From Selenomonas sp. (GTDB taxonomy: Bacteria > Bacillota > Negativicutes > Selenomonadales > Selenomonadaceae): a stretch of DNA of 51,343 nucleotides. The DNA lies in contig JAGBLH010000286.1 of the NCBI GenBank assembly GCA_017635515.1, forward strand, positions 1 to 51,343, given 5' to 3'. A program made the position numbers and the translations under genes. The notes under the pieces are model-generated. The model made no database searches and was not told where the DNA came from. It was given only the letters and a program-made list of their open reading frames with translations. Shown one piece after another: positions 45,191 through 51,343 of this stretch (its first letter is position 1; each line of letters opens with the position of its first letter).

Positions 45191-46243
45191 ATGTTAGAAA
45201 ATATTGGAGGGGTGTTCGGTTCTGCTGAATACTCTTTTTTGAAGGGTGTTCCATACCTGAATGACAACATTTTCTATCTCACCCTCGGCGGTTCCCGTGC
45301 TTATGGCACTAATCTGCCTGAGTCGGATTATGATCTGCGTGGCGGGTATATTGAGAAGCCTGGGGCTATGTTTGCCCTTGAGCCTCAGAAGGAGGAGTTC
45401 TGTGACAGCGATACCGATACCTGCCTATACAGCCTGAAGAAGCTGGTCCGGCTGCTGGCTGCTTGCAATCCTAATGTCATAGAGATGCTGGGGACTCGTG
45501 ATGAGGATGTGGTATATGCGAATGATATAGGCAGGGCGCTGCGGGCGAATAGGGGGCTGTTCCTCTCCAAACGGGCTTATTTCACGTTCTCAGGCTATGC
45601 GACTCAGCAGCTCCGTAGGCTCCAGAATGCTCTGGCCAGGGATTCTTATCCTCAGCCGGAGAAGGAGAGGCATATCCTGAAGTCTGTCTCCGTGGATATC
45701 CTTACTTCAGGGGAGCCTTTCAATGCTTTTATGCTGGACAGGGCACAGGCGAACAGGAATGAGAGCCAGTTCGATGTCTCCCTGGAGATCCTGCCGTCAA
45801 ACAACGAGGATTATGAGCAGGAGATCTTTGTCAGCGGGACTATGAAGCACCTGCCTCTGAGGGAGTATATCAACCTCAATTCAAAGCTTGCCAATACCAT
45901 AAAGAATTATGGCATCATCACGCACAGGAACAGGAAGAAGGACGAGGCGCACCTGAATAAGCATGCTATGCATCTCATCCGCTTGTATTATATGTGCATT
46001 GACATACTGAAGAATCAGGAGATCGTCACTTACAGGGAGAGGGAGCATGACCTGCTCATGTCTATCCGCAATGGCGAGATGCCGTTTGAGAAGATATTTG
46101 CTCTCCAGGAGAAGCTGGAAAGGGAGATGGAGGAGGCTAATGCTGAGTCTAAGCTTCCTGATAGGGCTGATATGGGGAAAATCAATGAGCTGCTTTTGGG
46201 GTTATACAATAGGCACTTTGGAATAAATTCTGATTTCATCTAA
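45191..46243 (+). CDS. predicted nucleotidyltransferase (DNA polymerase beta superfamily), 350 aa
   Basis: Starts MLENIGGVFGSAEYSFLKGV with AAGGTG upstream. The active site LTLGGSRAYGTNLPESDYDL followed by RGGYI is the G-S-x-x-[YF]-G-...-S-D-x-D-x-R-G motif of COG3541-type nucleotidyltransferases. LYSLKKLVRLLAACNPNVIE and MLGTRDEDVV follow as in that family. The C-terminal helical part (LNKHAMHLIRLYYMCIDILK, then EIVTYREREHDLLMSIRNGE) is also family-like. These proteins are common in phages and plasmids; possible roles are tRNA or nucleotide end modification. Codon use (AGG, CTG rich) matches the conjugation genes. Confidence 0.85.
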   Translation: MLENIGGVFGSAEYSFLKGVPYLNDNIFYLTLGGSRAYGTNLPESDYDLRGGYIEKPGAMFALEPQKEEFCDSDTDTCLYSLKKLVRLLAACNPNVIEMLGTRDEDVVYANDIGRALRANRGLFLSKRAYFTFSGYATQQLRRLQNALARDSYPQPEKERHILKSVSVDILTSGEPFNAFMLDRAQANRNESQFDVSLEILPSNNEDYEQEIFVSGTMKHLPLREYINLNSKLANTIKNYGIITHRNRKKDEAHLNKHAMHLIRLYYMCIDILKNQEIVTYREREHDLLMSIRNGEMPFEKIFALQEKLEREMEEANAESKLPDRADMGKINELLLGLYNRHFGINSDFI

Positions 46244-46288
46244 GCCGCCCTGCTTGTTAAGATTACGGGAGGGAAGGAGGGTCAATAT

Positions 46289-46534
46289 ATGGTGGAAAAT
46301 CTTGGATTTGAAGAATGGAAACAAAAATATATGGGGGTAGAACCAAAGGAGAAGAATTTTGATGATATTGATCCAACGCTTTTCCTCATGTCTATCCCAG
46401 AGATTCCTCATGATTTCCAAAGAATATATTTGGAGTATAGGCGTATAATCAATGAGCTGATAGAGAAAAATAGAGAAAAGGAATGTTCCTTGCCGTATGA
46501 CGAGGCGGCGGCCTTGGTCAACAGCAGGTGGTAA
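46289..46534 (+). CDS. small hypothetical protein, 81 aa
   Basis: Starts MVENLGFEEWKQKYMGVEPK with AGGAGG 8 bases upstream. Acidic, helical, with IPEIPHDFQRIYLEYRRIIN and a final DEAAALVNSRW. Not recognised. It is the last gene before a strong terminator. Confidence 0.6.
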   Translation: MVENLGFEEWKQKYMGVEPKEKNFDDIDPTLFLMSIPEIPHDFQRIYLEYRRIINELIEKNREKECSLPYDEAAALVNSRW

Positions 46535-46542
46535 GTGACAAG

Positions 46543-46583
46543 AAAATAGCCCTTGCAGATATTGATTCTGCAAGGGCTATTTT
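46543..46583. terminator. strong bidirectional terminator
   Basis: Perfect 16-bp arms AAAATAGCCCTTGCAG and CTGCAAGGGCTATTTT with a 9-nt loop. T-rich runs follow in both directions. It ends the operon at 42.0-46.5 kb and the minus-strand candidate RNA. Confidence 0.9.
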
Positions 46584-46714
46584 CTTTGTTCTCTTTGCTG
46601 CGAGGTTTCTTTCGTTCCGTGCCCCAATGGCGATGAGGGAGCAAGATTATTCGTAGAAGAGAAGGAGTGAATAGGAATAGGGGGTAAGACATTTTTTATA
46701 GATGGTGCTTCGTA
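46543..46714 (-). ncRNA. candidate small RNA, about 170 nt
   Basis: A promoter with an extended -10 (46721-46748) points leftward and the next strong signal is the terminator at 46583-46543. No convincing gene with a ribosome binding site lies between. The transcript would contain C-rich single-stranded stretches (TTACCCCCTATTCC and CACTCCTTCTC) that can pair with purine-rich ribosome binding sites such as GAAGGAG. Regulation of conjugation genes is inference. Confidence 0.45.
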
Positions 46715-46720
46715 CTGAAC

Positions 46721-46748
46721 ATTTTACCACATTTATCTGACAAGTCAA
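46721..46748 (-). promoter_or_regulatory. minus-strand promoter of the candidate RNA
   Basis: On the minus strand: -35 TTGACT (46748-46743), 16-nt spacer, TGG extension and -10 TAAAAT (46726-46721). Confidence 0.65.
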
Positions 46749-46791
46749 GCGATTTTGGAAAGTTTGCCTATTGGATTTGCGTAGTTTCAGC

Positions 46792-46816
46792 AAAGTGGTT
46801 CTATTAGAACCACTTT
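46792..46816. promoter_or_regulatory. palindromic site 3, upstream of the type IV secretion operon
   Basis: Perfect 25-bp palindrome with 12-bp arms AAAGTGGTTCTA and TAGAACCACTTT around one T. No T-run follows, which favours a protein-binding operator here. Downstream sequence GCT-N6-CTGTAA-x-TTGG is shared with the sites at 19976 and 24844. Confidence 0.8.
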
Positions 46817-46915
46817 CATTATGTAAATTTGCTATATTTCTGTAATTTGGTTGAGGTTCTATGTGATACAACTAAGGTAAGGACTTCAGAATGTTTTTTA
46901 CAGGGAGTGATTTTC

Positions 46916-47698
46916 ATGGCAATGGAAAAGTTTTCGAAGAAGGCCGTAGCCATAGGCGTGGGGGCTATCATGGGGGTCAGCGCAAGCCTCCTGGCTATGA
47001 TTCCCAGCTCCAGGGGAACTGAGGCGGCTATTGCGGTCTTTGACGAAAAGAATATTGAGGAAGCGGTAAAGACCGCCATTCAGACGGCGAATATCTTGAC
47101 GGAGGCACAGAAGCAGTATGCTTTGATGTTGCTGAACATGAAGAAGCTGGATGTCGGCACACTTATGCAATTTCTAGGGACTCAGGATAAGAATATCGCT
47201 GAACTCAACAAGCAGGTAGAGAACTACAGGGGGGTCTTGAACAAGAACAAGACTCTTGAGAATATCTGGAAGGATACTGTGGGTGATTTTGAGTCGGTGC
47301 TGAATGGCAATCTCACTGTGTATGATATGTACAAGATAACCAAGAACCGGGCGAAACAGGCTCAGGATACGGTAAATGATGCCAACATCATCGTCATGAA
47401 CGCTCAGAAGACGAACAAAGAGGTGCTGGAACAAAGCAAGAAGATCATGGAGAAGTCGAATGAGGCTGAGGGTGAACTTCAAGCCCAGCAAGCCAATACG
47501 GCGGCGATTACGAATGAGACTAATGCCATAACGCAGGAAATCAACTTGCTGACGGGGCTTGTTTCGTATCAGCAGATGGATAGGCAGGATAAGGAAGCTG
47601 ACAGGGCTTATAGCCAAGCGGTTGTAACTAAATCTAATAATATCGGGCACAAAAATCTTGCAAGTTACGATGGCTCAAAAAATCTGTACAGGGAGTAA
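46916..47698 (+). CDS. VirB5/TrbJ-like conjugation protein
   Basis: Start MAMEKFSKKAVAIGVGAIMG at 46916 behind GGGAGTGA; 260 residues. The N-terminus is a signal peptide (basic residues, then VAIGVGAIMGVSASLLAMI), with the mature part starting near AIAVFDEKNIEEAVKTAIQT. TrbJ/VirB5 proteins typically begin [AG]-[IV]-x-V-x-D-x-x-N-[LI] followed by long helices, as here (ILTEAQKQYALMLLNMKKLD, then a coiled coil to about residue 240). Such proteins form the minor tip or periplasmic part of the conjugative pilus or channel. It lies 3 bases upstream of the VirB6-like gene, and behind palindromic site 3. Confidence 0.78.
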   Translation: MAMEKFSKKAVAIGVGAIMGVSASLLAMIPSSRGTEAAIAVFDEKNIEEAVKTAIQTANILTEAQKQYALMLLNMKKLDVGTLMQFLGTQDKNIAELNKQVENYRGVLNKNKTLENIWKDTVGDFESVLNGNLTVYDMYKITKNRAKQAQDTVNDANIIVMNAQKTNKEVLEQSKKIMEKSNEAEGELQAQQANTAAITNETNAITQEINLLTGLVSYQQMDRQDKEADRAYSQAVVTKSNNIGHKNLASYDGSKNLYRE

Positions 47699-47701
47699 CT
47701 T

Positions 47702-50266
47702 ATGCGTAAAAAACATATTTACACAGGATTGCTTCTGGGTGTCATAATTATATTGCTTTTGACTTCGGATATTGCTTTGGCTGCTGACTCTATCGGGGAT
47801 ATTCTTGGTGGTGGCAGTAAATCTATGACTGCCAGTGATTTTTCCGATAAGGTAATCGACTTTGGCAAAGATATCAATGAGGGCACATCATTCAGAACGG
47901 AGTTCCAGAAAATATTCCTGGGCATGAACACTGTCTTCAGGTCTATCATCACAATCCTTACGGTGGCTGCCGGCGCTATGATTGCCTTTGGCATTGAGGA
48001 TGGCAAGAAGACGGTATGGCAGTTCATGCTGGGGATAGGGCTTGCTTATAATTTCGGGGTGTTTTTGTTTGAGGTGTTTGGCAATACCGGGATTCTTATG
48101 TCCGTGGACGATATTGCAGCAGCTCACAAAGGAACAAGTGCAGCAGCTGAAATACTGAAGAATTCAAAAGAAAACGGGAATGATGATATCCTGAGCGAGA
48201 TCATGGCGGTTTATTCAGGAACCATCATAAACAATGGCATGCCGGTGCTCCAAGCCATAGCGCTCAGGATGACTATTGCCTTGGCTGCCCTTGAGGGTGG
48301 CTATAAGATTGCTATGGATCTGTATAGTGGCGATAAGATCAAATTCATGCTGACGTATGTTTTCAAGGCTGGCTTTTTCTGCTTCCTTATCATGGAGTGG
48401 CTGAATATAGGTCAAGCGTTATCAGGATTCTTCCAGGCTGCGGGGTTCATGGCGGCGGGGGAAACTGGCTTCTCTACAGCTGATCCGACATCGGTGGATG
48501 CTGACAAGACTTTCAGGCCTGACTCCATCTGGCATAATGCCTGGGCTTTCCTGGAACTTTGTTTGAATGGCAAAGGAGCAAGTGATGAAGCAAAAAATGT
48601 AGGCTTCGGCTTTGTAGATGCTGTTTCAGATAAAGGTGTTTTCAGCGTAGCTGGTAATCTGCTAAGTGGTGCTATTCTTGAACCTATTGTGGAAATCATA
48701 GCAACACTTGTCATTGTAGGGATCATGCTCTTTATTGCTGTGGAAATGTTCGTGGCCCGCATTGAGTTCTACACCATGCTTATGCTCAGTGTGGTTTTCT
48801 TGCCCTTTGGTGTCACGGAAAGGCTGGCCTTTTTGTCGAATTCGGCTATCAGCCTGATGTTCAACTCCGGGGCGAAGATGATGGTCATCTGTTTCCTACA
48901 GGTGATGATTGCTAAGATATTCTCAGCGTATTTCATAAAGCTGGAAGTGAATCCGTATGAGAATTTCTCAATACTATGCCAGATTATTATTATGTGTGCG
49001 TTCTTTGCGTACCTCACGAAGAAGATACCTGATCTGGTGTCCTCGTTCCTGAACGGTAGCCCGGCACTGAGCGGTGGCGGGATGATTAGCCAGGCTTCGG
49101 GGATGGCTAGACAGGCTGCTTCGGTGGCTGGTGCTGTGGCTACTGGCGGGGCTGCTTTGGGAGGGATGGTTGCTGGAGCTGGTGTCGCATCCCAGGCTGC
49201 CAAGGAGGCTTACGCTGCAAGCGGCAAAGCACCTACCATGATGAGCAGCCTGAAGAATTCTACTGCGGGAATGATGGCTAGAGGCTTGGCTATGAATGCA
49301 TTAGGCAAGAATCCTATCACTCAGGCAGCATCCCGTGGGGCCAGAATGATGATTGGGGATGATGGGAAGCTCCTGAACCCAGATACCAATTTCATGGATG
49401 GGGTACAGAGGCTGGCAGGGCTTGAGAAACGTGATAATGTTCATGCTCCACGGAAGGATTCCATCTTCTCAGATGCTGCTGATCCGTCTACAAAGAGGGA
49501 CGGTACGGGCAACGGCAATGATACACCGCCTGGTGGCCCTCCTGGTGGTGGCGGTTCTCCCAACAAGCCTACCATCAACCCGCCCAAGGGGTATCCCGGT
49601 GAAGATACAACAGCCAAACCTTCACAGGAGAAAGGTGATGGCGGTTCTGGTGGCAGAGGTATTGACGGCAAGGATGGCAAGGATGGGCAGTCAGCTCAGG
49701 TTGCAATGCCTACTCCTAATGGCATGAAAGAAAAAGAGACCATCAGAGAGAATACCAACAGGTCTGAGAGCCAGCATACAGAGCACAAGGATACCAAGGA
49801 GGTTCCTAGCCAGAATGCAGCTGAAAAAGCTGGTTCGGCTCAAGCATCTCAGATTATGCCTACGTCACAATCTGCCGCTCCTGCTGGTGGTGGAGCTGGC
49901 ACAGGCAATGCTGCTTCTCAACCTATGCCTGGTAAAGCTGAAGCATCTGGAACAGTGACTGCTGGCAACGGCAATAAAGCCTCGCAACAGGTCGGCGCTC
50001 AAATGCCACAGGCTAATCCTCAGGTGCAGAATGCTCAGGCATCGCAAAGCAATACCCAATCTGCCGCTCCTGCTGGTGGTGGAGTTGTCACAAGCAATGC
50101 TGCTCCACAGGTTGCTCCTGGGAAGGCTGAAGTTTCTGGTGCAAAGAATTCTACAGGCAATGCCTCGGTATATACGCCTATAGGTGGTGGTGCACCTAAT
50201 ACCGATTCCTCTGGAAATAAGTCAGGTAGCTCCATGAGCGATATGGGGAATTTTAAGAGGAAATGA
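47702..50266 (+). CDS. VirB6/TrbL-like type IV secretion membrane protein, 854 aa
   Basis: Signal-like N-terminus (HIYTGLLLGVIIILLLTSDI, then ALAADS), followed by a soluble stretch and several transmembrane helices: ITILTVAAGAMIAFGIEDG, FMLGIGLAYNFGVFLFEVFG, LVIVGIMLFIAVEMFVAR, FYTMLMLSVVFLPFGVTE and ICQIIIMCAFFAYL-type segments near residue 425. The sequence MLSVVFLPFGVTERLAFLSN is a hallmark of TrbL/VirB6 proteins, the polytopic inner-membrane core of the channel. From about residue 460 the protein becomes a soluble Gly/Ala/Pro/Gln-rich tail of nearly 400 residues with an internal repeat (49868-50141). This long tail is typical of plasmid TrbL forms. A terminator follows the stop. Confidence 0.88.
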   Translation: MRKKHIYTGLLLGVIIILLLTSDIALAADSIGDILGGGSKSMTASDFSDKVIDFGKDINEGTSFRTEFQKIFLGMNTVFRSIITILTVAAGAMIAFGIEDGKKTVWQFMLGIGLAYNFGVFLFEVFGNTGILMSVDDIAAAHKGTSAAAEILKNSKENGNDDILSEIMAVYSGTIINNGMPVLQAIALRMTIALAALEGGYKIAMDLYSGDKIKFMLTYVFKAGFFCFLIMEWLNIGQALSGFFQAAGFMAAGETGFSTADPTSVDADKTFRPDSIWHNAWAFLELCLNGKGASDEAKNVGFGFVDAVSDKGVFSVAGNLLSGAILEPIVEIIATLVIVGIMLFIAVEMFVARIEFYTMLMLSVVFLPFGVTERLAFLSNSAISLMFNSGAKMMVICFLQVMIAKIFSAYFIKLEVNPYENFSILCQIIIMCAFFAYLTKKIPDLVSSFLNGSPALSGGGMISQASGMARQAASVAGAVATGGAALGGMVAGAGVASQAAKEAYAASGKAPTMMSSLKNSTAGMMARGLAMNALGKNPITQAASRGARMMIGDDGKLLNPDTNFMDGVQRLAGLEKRDNVHAPRKDSIFSDAADPSTKRDGTGNGNDTPPGGPPGGGGSPNKPTINPPKGYPGEDTTAKPSQEKGDGGSGGRGIDGKDGKDGQSAQVAMPTPNGMKEKETIRENTNRSESQHTEHKDTKEVPSQNAAEKAGSAQASQIMPTSQSAAPAGGGAGTGNAASQPMPGKAEASGTVTAGNGNKASQQVGAQMPQANPQVQNAQASQSNTQSAAPAGGGVVTSNAAPQVAPGKAEVSGAKNSTGNASVYTPIGGGAPNTDSSGNKSGSSMSDMGNFKRK
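49868..50141 (+). repeat. internal duplication in the TrbL-like tail
   Basis: About 85 bases starting CAATCTGCCGCTCCTGCTGG at 49868 recur at 50057. Both encode QSAAPAGGG-x-x-x-x-NAA-x-Q-x-x-PGKAE-x-SG. Confidence 0.8.
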
Positions 50267-50272
50267 TGTTTT

Positions 50273-50312
50273 GAAAGCTCCTGCTGGTGATGATTTACTA
50301 GCAGGAGCTTTC
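50273..50312 (+). terminator. terminator after the TrbL-like gene
   Basis: Perfect 13-bp arms GAAAGCTCCTGCT and AGCAGGAGCTTTC with a 14-nt loop, followed by GTTATCTTATT. Confidence 0.85.
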
Positions 50313-50321
50313 GTTATCTTA

Positions 50322-50350
50322 TTGACAAATATATCTGTTTGGCATATACT
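50322..50350 (+). promoter_or_regulatory. strong promoter sharing the 39.5-kb operator half-site
   Basis: -35 TTGACA (50322-50327), 17-nt spacer, -10 TATACT (50345-50350). The spacer contains AATATATCTGTTTG, the same string as in the palindrome at 39511. Confidence 0.85.
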
Positions 50351-50390
50351 TTAAAGTAGGTTAAGTGTACACATTTGAGAGGTGAAAAGG

Positions 50391-50789
50391 ATGTTTGGCT
50401 TCAGCAGCAAAGATAATAAAGCAGAAAAACCTAATTATACGATTCATGATCCGAACGAAACATTTAGAGAAGATGTAGAAATTGCTTTGGCTCGTACTTT
50501 GGGCACATGTAATCCTAAAGGCATAAACTATATAATGAAAACTTACATGCCAGAACTGATGGATTCTATACAGTCAATCAAGGAATCGGCTGAGAATAAT
50601 GGAAAAAATATTATTCAGAATTCACATAACCAAGTGGCTATAAATGAAAATATAAATTTGATGCGTAATGAAATGATGGAAGAATTGCAGTCGCTCAGGC
50701 TTCAGAACAAGGAGTTACAGGCGAAGTATGATGCCCTGGTCGAGCGGATGGCGGGGTATATTGAGAGAGAGAATGGGAAGGGGAGGTAA
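50391..50789 (+). CDS. hypothetical protein with C-terminal coiled coil, 132 aa
   Basis: Start MFGFSSKDNKAEKPNYTIHD at 50391 with GAGAGGTGA upstream. Residues 25-60 are helical with FREDVEIALARTLGTCNPKG; residues 60-125 form a long coiled coil (MRNEMMEELQSLRLQNKELQ). It ends in basic ERENGKGR. It may be a plasmid partition-like or structural small protein, but no known motif is present. It has its own strong promoter. Confidence 0.62.
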   Translation: MFGFSSKDNKAEKPNYTIHDPNETFREDVEIALARTLGTCNPKGINYIMKTYMPELMDSIQSIKESAENNGKNIIQNSHNQVAINENINLMRNEMMEELQSLRLQNKELQAKYDALVERMAGYIERENGKGR

Positions 50790-50826
50790 GAGATATAATA
50801 TAATTATACTAAGGAGGCTTATTAAA

Positions 50827-51111
50827 ATGAAACAAGCAAAAATAGAGTTATCTAATGAAATGGCAGATTTCATAAACAATAGAAAAATAGATGATTTAAC
50901 TGAATTTAAACGTGCTGCTTTTATGTTGTACGCTTATATTGATGCAGGGCTTATATCTCACGGAAAAGCGGCATCAATGCTCGGAGTAGATAAATTTAGG
51001 CTCATTAACTTCTACGGCAAATATGGCTTGCAGTATATCACTGATCCTGTTGATAAATATGCGGATTCAGAGAAGAAATTGCTTTCATATTACGAATCTA
51101 AGGAGAAATGA
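50827..51111 (+). CDS. UPF0175-type antitoxin, 94 aa
   Basis: Starts MKQAKIELSNEMADFINNRK with AAGGAGG about 10 bases upstream. The sequence has the UPF0175 pattern: an N-terminal strand-helix and AFMLYAYIDAGLISHGKAAS then MLGVDKFRLINFYGKYGLQY (x-Y-x-x-G-x-[IL]-S-x-G-K-A-A-x-x-L-G), a short helix-turn-helix-like unit. These proteins are antitoxins paired with DUF3368 PIN toxins, as the next gene shows. It should also repress the operon. The following start lies 1 base after its stop. Confidence 0.82.
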   Translation: MKQAKIELSNEMADFINNRKIDDLTEFKRAAFMLYAYIDAGLISHGKAASMLGVDKFRLINFYGKYGLQYITDPVDKYADSEKKLLSYYESKEK

Positions 51112-51112
51112 T

Positions 51113-51343
51113 ATGCAGAATGACACATTGATTGTATCTGATACTGGGCCACTTATAACTTTATGCCAGATTGATAAATTATACATATTACAGAGAATGT
51201 TTAATAAGGTTTATATTCCTTTAGCGGTATATGATGAACTTAACTCAAAAGACCATTTGGATGAAATTAACAAAATAAATAATTCTTCTTTTATACATGT
51301 AGAAAGTGTAAGGAACACAGATGAAGTTGAACGGATTTTAAAA
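51113..51343 (+). CDS. DUF3368 PIN-domain toxin (partial, runs off right edge)
   Basis: 77 codons visible. MQNDTLIVSDTGPLITLCQI and YILQRMFNKVYIPLAVYDEL carry the PIN start motif V-S-D-[TS]-[GS]-P-L-I (first catalytic Asp) and the conserved V-Y-[IV]-P-x-x-V-x-x-E-L (Glu). PIN toxins are metal-dependent RNases that arrest growth. Together with the UPF0175 gene directly upstream it forms a type II toxin-antitoxin pair, here probably a stability module of the element. The C-terminal half with the last Asp residues is not in the window. Confidence 0.85.
   Translation, partial: MQNDTLIVSDTGPLITLCQIDKLYILQRMFNKVYIPLAVYDELNSKDHLDEINKINNSSFIHVESVRNTDEVERILK

Noticed and set aside
46408-46692. 94-codon minus-strand frame inside the candidate small RNA
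   Set aside because: Its ATG at 46692 has no ribosome binding site and the frame runs through the strong terminator.
46647-46871. 74-codon minus-strand frame over palindromic site 3
   Set aside because: No ribosome binding site, crosses the palindrome and the minus-strand promoter; unlikely to be a gene.
1-51343. CRISPR arrays, tRNA and rRNA genes
   Set aside because: No regularly spaced identical short repeats, no tRNA cloverleaf with GTTCGA-type loop and no rRNA signature were seen on either strand.

Overview
The window looks like part of a large mobile replicon (conjugative plasmid, integrative conjugative element or phage-plasmid) from a low-to-mid GC Firmicute. My best guess is a Negativicute such as a Selenomonas relative. 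The reasons are strong AGGAGG-type ribosome binding sites, Firmicutes-type phage proteins (DUF2800, DUF2815), and a conjugation apparatus of the Gram-negative kind (a VirB5/TrbJ-like protein, a long VirB6/TrbL-like channel protein and a secreted lytic transglycosylase). The taxonomic guess is inference. No rRNA, tRNA, CRISPR array or integrase was seen.

Two parts with different character meet near 15.2-15.5 kb. The left part (1-15.2 kb) is a phage-like replication and early module. On the minus strand, reading leftward, it encodes a SleB-type cell wall hydrolase, a Pro/Ala-rich protein, a DUF2800 nuclease-like protein, a DUF2815 protein, a family A DNA polymerase, ThyX and small proteins ending in DUF1653. 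On the plus strand from 6.7 kb a tightly overlapping run encodes a six-zinc-ribbon protein, an M20/M42-like peptidase, many small phage-type proteins, a Lar-like zinc ribbon protein, a NUMOD/HNH endonuclease and a MazF/PemK toxin. It ends in two small genes that share a duplicated 116-bp promoter leader. Arginine codons here are mostly CGN.

The right part (15.5-51.3 kb) prefers AGG for arginine and carries conjugation-type genes: an 818-residue helical protein, a lytic transglycosylase, a C5 DNA methyltransferase, a CHC2/TOPRIM primase, seven large paralogous proteins sharing one C-terminal tail (27.8-39.3 kb), then regulators, a phosphoesterase, nucleotidyltransferases and the start of a type IV secretion operon (46.9-50.3 kb). 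A UPF0175/DUF3368 toxin-antitoxin pair closes the window.

The most striking structure is a 247-bp near-identical direct repeat (19976-20222 and 24844-25089). It carries a 25-bp palindrome, a promoter and the first 40 codons of the primase gene. The right copy continues into the primase. The left copy is fused in frame to a Dam-family adenine methyltransferase. Between the copies lies a defence/addiction island: the chimeric Dam, a VbhA-like antitoxin, an AbiEi/AbiEii pair with divergent promoters, and a broken HipA-like kinase. A third copy of the palindrome precedes the type IV secretion operon, so one regulator or one structured element may serve methyltransferase, primase and conjugation genes.

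A second shared control element is a 31-bp palindrome over the -35 box of the HigA-like gene at 39.5 kb, half of which recurs in the promoter at 50.3 kb. A candidate small RNA with an extended -10 promoter and a strong terminator lies on the minus strand at 46.5-46.7 kb.
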